Program-made: the position numbers and the translations under genes
Shown: positions 57,175-64,000 of the stretch, piece after piece
Layout of the letters: each line of letters begins with the position of its first letter
Numbering within the stretch: the first letter of the stretch is position 1
Notes under the pieces: model-generated
The model's database searches: none
Seen by the model: the letters and a program-made list of their open reading frames with translations, nothing else
What the model was told of the DNA's origin: nothing
NCBI RefSeq assembly: GCF_000425785.1
Contig: NZ_AUEC01000005.1
Span: 268,584-332,583 of the forward strand
From: Pseudomonas taiwanensis DSM 21245
GTDB lineage: Bacteria; Pseudomonadota; Gammaproteobacteria; Pseudomonadales; Pseudomonadaceae
Direction of reading: 5' to 3'
Length of the DNA: 64,000 bases

Positions 57175-59327
57175 ATGAAACCATCAACCTTGCCCAGCCC
57201 GCGCAGGCCACCGTCCAGACCGGGCATCCGGACCTGGGGCCGTGGCTCGAAGCCATGCTGCAGGTGGCGCACCACTACCGTCTTGATGTCTCACCCCAGC
57301 GCATACACCTGGCCGCTGTGGAAGATGCCCGGCCGCTGGACGAAATCCTACGTCACATGGCCCGCCAGGCGGGGCTTACCCTGCGCTTCACCCATTTCGA
57401 TGGCAAAGGCCTACGGCAATGGCGCACGCCCTTGGTGCTGGAGCTGGACGACGGCCAGCTGGCCGTGGTCGAGTCGGTGACCCAGGACGACGAACTGGCG
57501 GTGGTCTTCGCCGGCGACCAGGGCCTGGCCTCGCGGGTATCGCAGGGCACGCTGGACGGGCGGATATCCCGTGTCGCATTGCTCCGCCCCGCTCGCCCCC
57601 TGCGCGACGTTCGCACCGACGACTACACCGCGCCTTACGACCGCCACTGGTTCGCCCGCATCGTGCTGCGCGACCTGCGCCCCTATGGCCAGGTCATGGT
57701 CGCCTCATTGGTAGCCAACGTGCTGGCCTTGGCTGGCGTATTGTTTTCCATGCAGGTGTACGACCGGGTGATCCCTGCCGAGTCATTGCCGACGCTGTAC
57801 GTGCTGTTCGCGGGGGTGGTGCTGGCGCTGGTGTTCGACCTGAGCATGCGCTTGCTCAGGCTCAAGGTGACCGACCTGCTGGGCAAGCGCGCCGACCTGC
57901 GGGTCAGCGACCTGGTTTATGGCCATGCCCTGCGCCTGCGCAACTCGGCGCGGCCCAAGTCCACCGGCTCGTTCATCTCGCAGTTGCGCGAGCTTGAGCA
58001 GATTCGCGACCTGATCACCTCCAGCACCGCCTCGGTGCTGGCCGACCTGCCCTTCTTCCTGCTGTTCCTGTTGGTGTTCTGGCTGATCGGCGGGGTCCTG
58101 GTGCTGATTCCCCTCGTCGCGCTGCTGGCCATGCTGCTGCCTGGCCTGCTGGCGCAGCGGCGCCTGGCCGCATTGGCCAATGCCTCGATGCGCGAGTCGG
58201 CGCTGCGCAACGCCATGCTGGTGGAAAGCATCCAGGGCCTGGACGAGATCAAGGCCCTGCAGGCAGAGGCGCGCTTCGAACGCCAGTGGAACCAGTACAA
58301 CACCGCTTGTGCCCACAGCAACCTGCGCCTGCGCACCTTGACCAACGGCCTGGTGACCTGGACCCAGAATGTCCAGGGTGCAGTGTTCGCCGTGGTCATC
58401 GTCATCGGCGCCCCCATGGTGATCGCGGGCGACCTTACTACTGGTAGCCTGGTGGCGGCTTCGATGCTGTCATCGCGCATGATGGCGCCACTGGCCCAGT
58501 TGACCCATGTATTGACCCGCTGGCAGCAGGCCAAGGTGGCCCTCAAGGGCCTGGACAATCTCATGCAGTCGCCGGTGGACCATGCCGAAGGCGAGGCGCG
58601 CGTCCACCTGCCGGCCCTGCGTGGGGAATACCGGGTGCGCCAGGCGATCTTCCGCTACAGCCCCGAGGCGGCACCGGCGCTGACCATCGGCCAGCTGGAC
58701 ATCCAGCCCGGCGAACGCATCGCCCTGCTGGGGCGCAACGGTTCAGGGAAATCCACCTTGCTCCAGGCCTTGGGCGGCGCCATGGACCTGATGCAAGGCG
58801 AGCTCAACCTCGACGGTATTGCTCTGGCCCACCTGGACCCAGCCGACCTGCGCCGCGACGTAGGCTTGCTGCCCCAGTACTCGCGGCTATTTCATGGCAC
58901 CCTGCGGGAAAACCTCACCCTGGGCGCGGGACAAGCCAGTGACCAGGAACTGGTGGCCGCGCTGTCCGCCACCGGCGCGCTGGACTTCGTCCGCCGACTG
59001 CCCAAGGGCATGGACCATTTGATCCTTGAGGGCGGCCAAGGGCTGTCCGGTGGCCAGCGCCAGGCCCTGGTGCTGTCTCGTCTGCTGGTACGCCAGCCAC
59101 AGGTGCTGCTGCTCGACGAACCCACCGCCTCGCTGGACGACATCAGCGAACGCCACCTGCTCGATAGCCTCGACCGCTTCTGCCAGGGCCGTACCCTGGT
59201 GATCGCCACCCACCGCCTGAACGTGCTGCAGCGGGTCGATCGGATCATCGTGCTCGACGGCGGTCGCATCGTCATCGACGACAAACGCGACGCCGCCCTG
59301 GCCAAGCTCAAAGGAGGCCAGGCATGA
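57171..59327 (+). CDS. Type I secretion ABC exporter (LapB-like)
   Basis: The 718-residue protein has an N-terminal C39-like domain without the catalytic cysteine (residues about 15-130) and five to six membrane helices (about 165-420). An ATPase domain follows with Walker A GRNGSGKST, signature LSGGQRQALVL and Walker B VLLLDEPTASLD. A non-peptidase C39-like domain is typical of exporters of RTX adhesins. ATG 57171 overlaps the TolC-like stop. A longer open frame upstream lies inside that gene and is rejected. Confidence 0.93.
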   Translation: MNETINLAQPAQATVQTGHPDLGPWLEAMLQVAHHYRLDVSPQRIHLAAVEDARPLDEILRHMARQAGLTLRFTHFDGKGLRQWRTPLVLELDDGQLAVVESVTQDDELAVVFAGDQGLASRVSQGTLDGRISRVALLRPARPLRDVRTDDYTAPYDRHWFARIVLRDLRPYGQVMVASLVANVLALAGVLFSMQVYDRVIPAESLPTLYVLFAGVVLALVFDLSMRLLRLKVTDLLGKRADLRVSDLVYGHALRLRNSARPKSTGSFISQLRELEQIRDLITSSTASVLADLPFFLLFLLVFWLIGGVLVLIPLVALLAMLLPGLLAQRRLAALANASMRESALRNAMLVESIQGLDEIKALQAEARFERQWNQYNTACAHSNLRLRTLTNGLVTWTQNVQGAVFAVVIVIGAPMVIAGDLTTGSLVAASMLSSRMMAPLAQLTHVLTRWQQAKVALKGLDNLMQSPVDHAEGEARVHLPALRGEYRVRQAIFRYSPEAAPALTIGQLDIQPGERIALLGRNGSGKSTLLQALGGAMDLMQGELNLDGIALAHLDPADLRRDVGLLPQYSRLFHGTLRENLTLGAGQASDQELVAALSATGALDFVRRLPKGMDHLILEGGQGLSGGQRQALVLSRLLVRQPQVLLLDEPTASLDDISERHLLDSLDRFCQGRTLVIATHRLNVLQRVDRIIVLDGGRIVIDDKRDAALAKLKGGQA

Positions 59328-60508
59328 GCAGCCATGAACTTCCCTCGTCCTACCTGGATGGCGAGGACGACCGCGCCGTGCTGCGCGCCGGTCGCCTGAT
59401 CACCCTGTGCGCGCTGATGCTGGCGGGCTTTCTGGGGTGGGCGGCGTGGTTCGAGGTGGTGGAAGTGTCCACCGGCACTGGCAAGGTGATTCCCAGCTCA
59501 CGGGAGCAGGTGATCCAGTCCTTCGAAGGGGGCATCGTCACCACCATGAATGTGGCCGAGGGCGACCTGGTCGAGCGCGGCCAGGTGCTTGCCCAGTTGG
59601 ACCCGACCAAGACCGCCTCCAGCGTGGGCGAAAGCGAGGCCAAGTACCGCGCGGCCACCGCCAGCGTCGCCCGGTTGCGAGCCGAGGTGACCGGCAAGCC
59701 GCTAGCCTTTCCCGACAGCCTGCGAGCGTCCCCCGACCTGATCGACGCCGAGACCGCGCTGTACCAAACCCGCCGCCAGGGCCTGGAGCAGACCCTGGCC
59801 GGCATCGAGGACTCTTTGCGGCTGGTACGCAGCGAACTGCAGATCACCGAGAACCTGGCGAAGATGGGTGCTTCGAGCCGGGTCGAAGTGATCCGCCTGA
59901 ACCGTCAACGCTCGGAACTGGAACTCAAGGCCAACGAAGCACGCTCCGACTACCTGGTACGCGCCCGTGAGGAGCTGGCCAAGGCCAGCGCCGAGGCCGA
60001 CAGCCTGGCCGAGGTGATCCGTGGGCGCAGCGACTCGCTGACGCGCCTGACCCTGCGTTCCCCAGTGCGGGGCATCGTCAAGGACATCGAAGTCAACACC
60101 TTGGGTGGCGTGGTACAGCCGGGCGGCCAAGTGATGAAGATCGTGCCGATGGACGAGCGGCTGCTGATCGAAACCCGCATCGCCCCCAGGGACATCGCAT
60201 TCATCCACCCCGAGCAGGCCGCCAAGGTCAAGATCAGTGCCTACGATTACTCGGTGTATGGCGGCCTGGACGGCAAGGTGGTGGGGATTTCGCCCGACAC
60301 CTTGCAGGATGAAGTGAAACCGGAGATCTACTACTACCGAGTGTTCATCCGCACCGAACAGGACAGCCTGCAGAACAAGGCCGGCAAGCGCTTCGCGATC
60401 GTACCGGGGATGATCGCCACGGTGGATATCCGTACGGGCGAGAAGACCATCCTCGATTACCTGATCAAGCCACTGAACAGGGCGCGTGAGGCGTTGCGGG
60501 AGCGTTAA
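59324..60508 (+). CDS. Type I secretion membrane fusion protein (HlyD/LapC-like)
   Basis: The 394-residue adaptor has one N-terminal membrane segment (LITLCALMLAGFLGWAAWF), a lipoyl/barrel-sandwich domain (VIQSFEGGIVTTMNVAEGDLVERGQVLAQLD) and a long coiled coil (about 130-245). Its C-terminal beta domain has LRSPVRGIVKDIEVNTLGGVV. It overlaps the ABC gene by four bases. Together the three genes form a dedicated exporter for the adhesin just upstream. Confidence 0.93.
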   Translation: MSSHELPSSYLDGEDDRAVLRAGRLITLCALMLAGFLGWAAWFEVVEVSTGTGKVIPSSREQVIQSFEGGIVTTMNVAEGDLVERGQVLAQLDPTKTASSVGESEAKYRAATASVARLRAEVTGKPLAFPDSLRASPDLIDAETALYQTRRQGLEQTLAGIEDSLRLVRSELQITENLAKMGASSRVEVIRLNRQRSELELKANEARSDYLVRAREELAKASAEADSLAEVIRGRSDSLTRLTLRSPVRGIVKDIEVNTLGGVVQPGGQVMKIVPMDERLLIETRIAPRDIAFIHPEQAAKVKISAYDYSVYGGLDGKVVGISPDTLQDEVKPEIYYYRVFIRTEQDSLQNKAGKRFAIVPGMIATVDIRTGEKTILDYLIKPLNRAREALRER

Positions 60509-60671
60509 GGTCTGTCGATGTTTTTTTGGAAGGTGTGAGATCGAGCGCCGCGCGATCCGCGCTCGATTCACCGCAGAAAATCCAGAATCGTACACCCCCA
60601 CCCTCCCCCAACCTAAAGCCAGGCGATAACACGCCGATAACCCGGCATCCCCTCTCTGAACGAAGGTCACC

Positions 60672-61571
60672 ATGGCCACGCAAAACGCCCGCGCGGACGC
60701 GTTGTCCCTGCTGCTGTTCACCCTGCGCAGCGGCAAGCTGATGGCAATCAACCTGCTCAAGGTCAGCGAAATCATCCCCTGCCCGCCCCTGACTCGGTTG
60801 CCTGAATCGCACCCCCACGTCAAAGGTGTGGCCACCCTGCGCGGCAACTCGCTGTCGGTGATCGACCTGTCCCGTGCCATCGGCGAGCGGCCGTTGGCCG
60901 ACCCGGACGGCGGCTGCCTGATCGTCACCGAGATCAGCCGCTCGCGCCAGGGCCTTCATGTACAGGCGGTCAGCCGCATCGTTCATTGCCTGAGCACCGA
61001 TATCAAGCCGCCGCCCTATGGCTCGGGCAATCGCTCGTTCATCACCGGCGTGACCCGGGTCGACAACACGTTGGTACAGGTGTTGGACATCGAGAAAGTC
61101 ATCCACGGCATCGCCCCGCCCGAACCTGAGGCACACCCGGGCGAGGTGAGCGAGCAAGATGCCAGTCTGCTGGCCGCGGCCAATATCCTAGTGGTGGACG
61201 ACAGCCAGGTAGCGCTGCAGCAATCGGTGCATACCCTGCGCAACCTCGGCATCGAGTGCCACACGGCCCGCAGCGCCAAGGACGCCATCAATGTCCTGCT
61301 GGAACTGCAAGGCACCGCCCAGGAAATCAACATCATCGTCTCCGACATCGAGATGTCCGAGATGGACGGCTACGCCTTTACCCGGACCCTGCGCGAAACC
61401 CCGGACTTCCAGCACCTGTACATCCTCCTGCACACCTCGCTGGACAGTGCCATGAGCAGTGAAAAGGCCAGGCTGGCCGGAGCCAATGCCATCCTCACCA
61501 AGTTCTCCTCGCCAGAGCTTACCGATTGTCTGGTGGTGGCGGCGCGGGCGGTGGCGCACACCGAGCACTGA
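60672..61571 (+). CDS. Chemotaxis coupling protein CheV
   Basis: CheV couples chemoreceptors to CheA and is tuned by phosphorylation. The 299-residue protein has an N-terminal CheW-like domain (about 10-160) and a C-terminal receiver domain (about 173-299) with ILVVDDSQVAL, the phospho-acceptor Asp in IIVSDIEMSEMDGY, and the conserved Thr/Lys positions (LHTSLDS, LTKFSS). Pseudomonads carry several cheV copies, so no numbered symbol is given. It follows the adhesin exporter after 163 bases and is probably transcribed separately. Confidence 0.93.
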   Translation: MATQNARADALSLLLFTLRSGKLMAINLLKVSEIIPCPPLTRLPESHPHVKGVATLRGNSLSVIDLSRAIGERPLADPDGGCLIVTEISRSRQGLHVQAVSRIVHCLSTDIKPPPYGSGNRSFITGVTRVDNTLVQVLDIEKVIHGIAPPEPEAHPGEVSEQDASLLAAANILVVDDSQVALQQSVHTLRNLGIECHTARSAKDAINVLLELQGTAQEINIIVSDIEMSEMDGYAFTRTLRETPDFQHLYILLHTSLDSAMSSEKARLAGANAILTKFSSPELTDCLVVAARAVAHTEH

Positions 61572-61588
61572 TATATTCAGCGACAATC

Positions 61589-61609
61589 TCCCCGGCTTGC
61601 CGCCGGGGA
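61589..61609 (+). terminator. Hairpin after cheV, possible terminator
   Basis: An 8-bp stem TCCCCGGC (61589-61596)/GCCGGGGA (61602-61609) has a five-base loop and no T-tract, 18 bases beyond the cheV stop. Confidence 0.4.
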
Positions 61610-61658
61610 CGTGTAAGGCATAATCACGCCCCTCGGATGTTTCTTGCCGGTATTGCGT

Positions 61659-61970
61659 ATGAAGTTTTTCAGCTCGCTCCTTATCTCCTGCACCCTGTTC
61701 AGCGGTGCAGCCCAGGCCTCCAGCAGCCAGGCCTGGAACGAACAGCGCCAGCAGATGCTCAAGGCTTGTCTGGCCGCCAGCCAGTTCAAGGATGCCCACG
61801 CCCGCGGCAAGCCTGCGGAGTTCGATGATCAGGTCGGTTTCAGCGCCCTGCTGATCGAAGGTGTCTATCCGCAGAAACACATGCAGCAACGCACAGGCAC
61901 CGAGTTGTGCCTGTACGACCGCCAGCATCAACGAGCCTTCGTCAGCGAATGGAGCCCGGGAGCTCAGTGA
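61659..61970 (+). CDS. Small secreted protein of unknown function
   Basis: I do not recognise this 103-residue protein. It has a signal peptide (FFSSLLISCTLFSGAAQA) and a mature region with two cysteines (LKACLAAS and TELCLYDR) that could form a disulphide. Its stop overlaps the GTG of the next gene (GTGA), so the two are translationally coupled. The ATG at 61659 is preferred over the upstream frame start at 61644 because it places the signal peptide at the N-terminus. Confidence 0.75.
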   Translation: MKFFSSLLISCTLFSGAAQASSSQAWNEQRQQMLKACLAASQFKDAHARGKPAEFDDQVGFSALLIEGVYPQKHMQQRTGTELCLYDRQHQRAFVSEWSPGAQ

Positions 61971-62701
61971 ACGACCGTCTACGTTTTGCCTGTACTGGCT
62001 GTGGCAAGTGCTGCACCGGCCACCATGTCCCCCTGACACTGGATGAAACCCGCCAGTGGGCAGCGTCCGGCGGCCAGGTCATCATCTTGATCGAAGGCTT
62101 CGTGGCCGACGGCCCTGGCATGCCCATCGAGCAGCGCGAGCACGTAATGCGCCGCTCCCTGGCGGTGCCCTGCGGCAGCGGCGAGGCACGGGTATCGGTG
62201 ACCTTCGCGGCGTTCAACCCAGGCCGTTGCCGGAATCTGGACGATAACGACCTGTGTACCATTTATGAGTCACGCCCGCTGGTGTGCCGCATTTACCCGG
62301 TGGAGATCAACCCGCACATCCCCCTGCGCCCCGAAAGCAAGGACTGTCCGCCCGAAGCATGGGAACAGGGGCCCACGCTGATTCATGGCACGCTACCGGT
62401 CGACCCGCAACTGGTGGCACTGGTGGAGGCTTCACGCCAGGCCGACCGCGACGACATCGCCGCCAAGGTTGCCCTGTGCCAGGCGCTGGGCATCACCACC
62501 AGTGCACTCAAGGGCCGTGGTTTCACGGCTTACTTGCCGAACATGGACGCCTTCGCCACAGCCCTTCGACAGGAATTTCCTGCTGTGCAGACCGCCTGGA
62601 CCCTCCATGTACCTGATGCCGAACTGGCGGTCGCCCTAGGCGACCTGGGTCTGCAAACCACCGCTGAAACATCGGACTATTACGCCTACATCGGATTCTG
62701 A
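61967..62701 (+). CDS. YkgJ-family cysteine-cluster protein
   Basis: The 244-residue protein begins with the cluster motif FACTGCGKCCTGHHVPL and continues with the further cysteines in VPCGSGEA, GRCRNLDDNDLCTIYESRPLVCRIYPVE and KDCPPEAW. This is the CxxCxxCC metal-binding signature of YkgJ. A C-terminal half of about 90 residues has no known motif. The start is GTG 61967, overlapping the upstream stop. The partner gene encodes a secreted protein, although this product has no signal peptide. Confidence 0.85.
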   Translation: MNDRLRFACTGCGKCCTGHHVPLTLDETRQWAASGGQVIILIEGFVADGPGMPIEQREHVMRRSLAVPCGSGEARVSVTFAAFNPGRCRNLDDNDLCTIYESRPLVCRIYPVEINPHIPLRPESKDCPPEAWEQGPTLIHGTLPVDPQLVALVEASRQADRDDIAAKVALCQALGITTSALKGRGFTAYLPNMDAFATALRQEFPAVQTAWTLHVPDAELAVALGDLGLQTTAETSDYYAYIGF

Positions 62702-62885
62702 TTCAGCGCTTGCCCTGCATGGGTAAACAATCCGTTTACCCACCCCGCCCGATGTCATCCCCTTCCTACACCTCGTGTCGCCCTGCGTCCTACATACCCA
62801 GGAAGCGTTTTCCCGTAACGTTTTAATCCATCACAACGGCTTCAGATATTGCGCCCGACACGGCCAACTCGACTTAGCAGTCAAC

Positions 62886-63008
62886 TGCGCAAGAAGTTGC
62901 GCACTCAAATGTGAATAAACCTGTGCATACATTCCTGTAGGCCTTAAGAAATATGGCGTACAGGCAACTGCGCAACTTTTTGCACACCACTGCGCAAGAA
63001 GTTGCGCA
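62886..63008. promoter_or_regulatory. Three palindromic operator-like sites upstream of hcp
   Basis: TGCGCAA-N4-TTGCGCA occurs perfectly at 62886-62903 and 62991-63008, embedded in an identical 22-base sequence. A third copy with one changed base in the right arm lies at 62969-62986. The perfect copies are 105 bases apart, about ten helical turns. The sites lie 170-300 bases before hcp in a 479-base gap without a supported gene. Confidence 0.7.
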
Positions 63009-63093
63009 CTTTGCTGGTATTTCGTTGCACAAAAGCCCCTCATTGAAACGACTTAACCTTTAGAGCCCGCGATATATAAGGACTCGCCTGGAA

Positions 63094-63110
63094 TTGGCAC
63101 GTTTTCTGTA
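63094..63110 (+). promoter_or_regulatory. Candidate sigma-54-like promoter of hcp
   Basis: TTGGCACG (GG at 63096-63097) matches a -24 element, but the -12 region reads CTGT instead of TTGC, so the match is partial. It lies about 70 bases before the hcp start. Confidence 0.3.
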
Positions 63111-63121
63111 TTAACCAGACA

Positions 63122-63155
63122 TGGGAAAGCGGAAATTTCCCAGTCGATATCGACT
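63122..63155. repeat. Two palindromes in the hcp leader
   Basis: TGGGAAA-N7-TTTCCCA (63122-63142) and the perfect 12-base palindrome GTCGATATCGAC (63144-63155) lie directly before the hcp ribosome site (AAGGAG). They could form leader hairpins or bind a regulator. Confidence 0.5.
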
Positions 63156-63180
63156 TATCCACAGCAAGGAGAGCAGCACC

Positions 63181-63699
63181 ATGGCAACACCCGCGTACAT
63201 GTCCGTCACCGGCGAAAAACAAGGCCTGATCACCGAGCGCGCGTTCACCGTCGAGTCGGTGGGCAACACCTACCAGGAAGGCCACGAGGACGAGGTGATG
63301 GTCCAGGCCTTCGACCACCAGGTGATCATCCCCCGTGACCCGCAGTCCGGCCAACCGACCGGCCAGCGCGTGCACAAACCGGTGAAGATCACCAAGGTCT
63401 TCGACAAGACTTCGCCGCAGCTGCTGGCGGCCCTGGCCTCCGGCGAGCGCATGACCAAGGTCGAGATCAAGTGGTACCGCACCTCGGCGGCCGGTACCCA
63501 GGAGCATTACTACACCACCGTCCTGGAAGACGCGATCATCGTCGACATGAAGGACTACATGCACAACTGCCAGGACCCGGCCAACGCCCACTTCACCCAC
63601 CTGGAAGACGTGTCCTTTACCTACCGCAAGATCAGCTGGACCCACCTGATCTCCGGAACTTCTGGCTCCGACGACTGGCGCGCCCCGGTCACAGGCTAA
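63181..63699 (+). CDS. hcp: Type VI secretion tube protein Hcp
   Basis: Hcp hexamers stack into the inner tube of the type VI secretion system. The 172-residue product has the family start ATPAYMSVTGEKQGLI and the conserved HKPVKITKVFDKTSPQLL and FTYRKISWTH segments. The start is ATG 63181, nine bases after AAGGAG. The vgrG gene follows after 81 bases. The rest of the type VI cluster would lie beyond the right edge or elsewhere. Confidence 0.96.
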   Translation: MATPAYMSVTGEKQGLITERAFTVESVGNTYQEGHEDEVMVQAFDHQVIIPRDPQSGQPTGQRVHKPVKITKVFDKTSPQLLAALASGERMTKVEIKWYRTSAAGTQEHYYTTVLEDAIIVDMKDYMHNCQDPANAHFTHLEDVSFTYRKISWTHLISGTSGSDDWRAPVTG

Positions 63700-63780
63700 A
63701 CCTGGATCACACCGCTGCCTGCCGCGTTCGCGCGGCGGGCTGCGGTCGTTTTCACTACGTTTTCCTAAAGGAGGACAGGG

Positions 63781-64000
63781 ATGTTTGCCGCCGCGAACCA
63801 GACCCATTTCAGCTTGCACATCGACGGCCTGGAGCACGATTTCCAGGTCCTCGCCTTCAACGGCACGGAAGCCATCAGCCACGCCTATGCCATTGACCTC
63901 GAGCTGGTCAGCGAACGCCCTTCGCTGGACCTGGAACGCCTGCTGCACAAACCCGCCTTCCTCCAGCTCGGCGATGCCGGCCGTGGCCTGCACGGCCTGA
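63781..64000 (+). CDS. vgrG: Type VI secretion spike protein VgrG, 3' end outside window
   Basis: Only the first 73 codons are visible. They read as the VgrG N-terminus (FSLHIDGLEHDFQVLAFNG, AISHAYAIDLELVSERPSLD, GRGLHGL), which resembles phage gp27. AGGAGG precedes the ATG. VgrG caps the Hcp tube, so the hcp-vgrG pair is a typical secreted module whose effector and immunity genes usually follow vgrG. Confidence 0.92.
   Translation, partial: MFAAANQTHFSLHIDGLEHDFQVLAFNGTEAISHAYAIDLELVSERPSLDLERLLHKPAFLQLGDAGRGLHGL

Noticed and set aside
61907..61966. Longer N-terminus for the second YkgJ protein
   Set aside because: It would lie inside the upstream secreted-protein gene; GTG 61967 in a GTGA overlap places the CxxCxxCC motif near the N-terminus as in the family.

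Overview
This is a 64 kb stretch of GC-rich chromosome from a fluorescent Pseudomonas, most likely of the P. putida group. Protein signatures, GTG starts behind strong AGGAG ribosome sites, intergenic REP-like palindromes and gene order all point there. The order der-bamB-yfgM-hisS-ispG-rodZ-pilF-rlmN-ndk-isc-cysE-trmJ-suhB-secDF-yajC-tgt-queA, and cyo-dsbB-hmp-norR-large adhesin, matches what I recall of P. putida KT2440. That comparison is from memory and was not computed.

Positions 1-23,240 are core housekeeping genes. Minus-strand blocks carry ribosome assembly (der, cut by the left edge), outer-membrane assembly (bamB), histidyl-tRNA synthetase, isoprenoid synthesis (ispG), cell shape (rodZ), type IV pilus biogenesis (pilF) and RNA modification (rlmN). 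They also carry ndk, the complete iscR-iscSUA-hscBA-fdx-iscX iron-sulphur operon with an IscR-regulated promoter, cysE and trmJ. suhB reads the other way. Then come a glycine-zipper protein, secF-secD-yajC and tgt-queA (queuosine), closed by a tRNA-Leu(CAA) with its own promoter and terminator.

Positions 23,240-35,300 are more variable. They hold a trypsin-like lipoprotein, two GNAT acetyltransferases, a bestrophin-like channel, and a PhnCDE-type ABC transporter divergent from selD-mnmH. I read this last group as a selenium uptake and use module. They also hold an LprI-like protein, a membrane protein of unknown function, a YkgJ cysteine-cluster protein and alaC. Several palindromic repeats lie between these genes.

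Positions 35,560-44,770 concern respiration and nitric oxide: cyoABCDE (bo3 ubiquinol oxidase) with an ANR-type box upstream, dsbB, and the divergent pair hmp/norR with three NorR-like sites between them.

Positions 44,948-60,508 are a surface adhesin locus. A 3,576-residue LapF/BapA-like adhesin with 32 tandem repeats of about 85 residues is followed by its probable type I exporter (TolC-like outer-membrane protein, LapB-like ABC ATPase, HlyD-like adaptor). Then follow cheV, a small secreted protein coupled to a second YkgJ protein, and the start of a type VI secretion cluster. There hcp is preceded by three copies of a TGCGCAA-N4-TTGCGCA palindrome, and vgrG is cut by the right edge. All genes look intact apart from the two at the edges; I saw no insertion sequence, prophage or CRISPR array.
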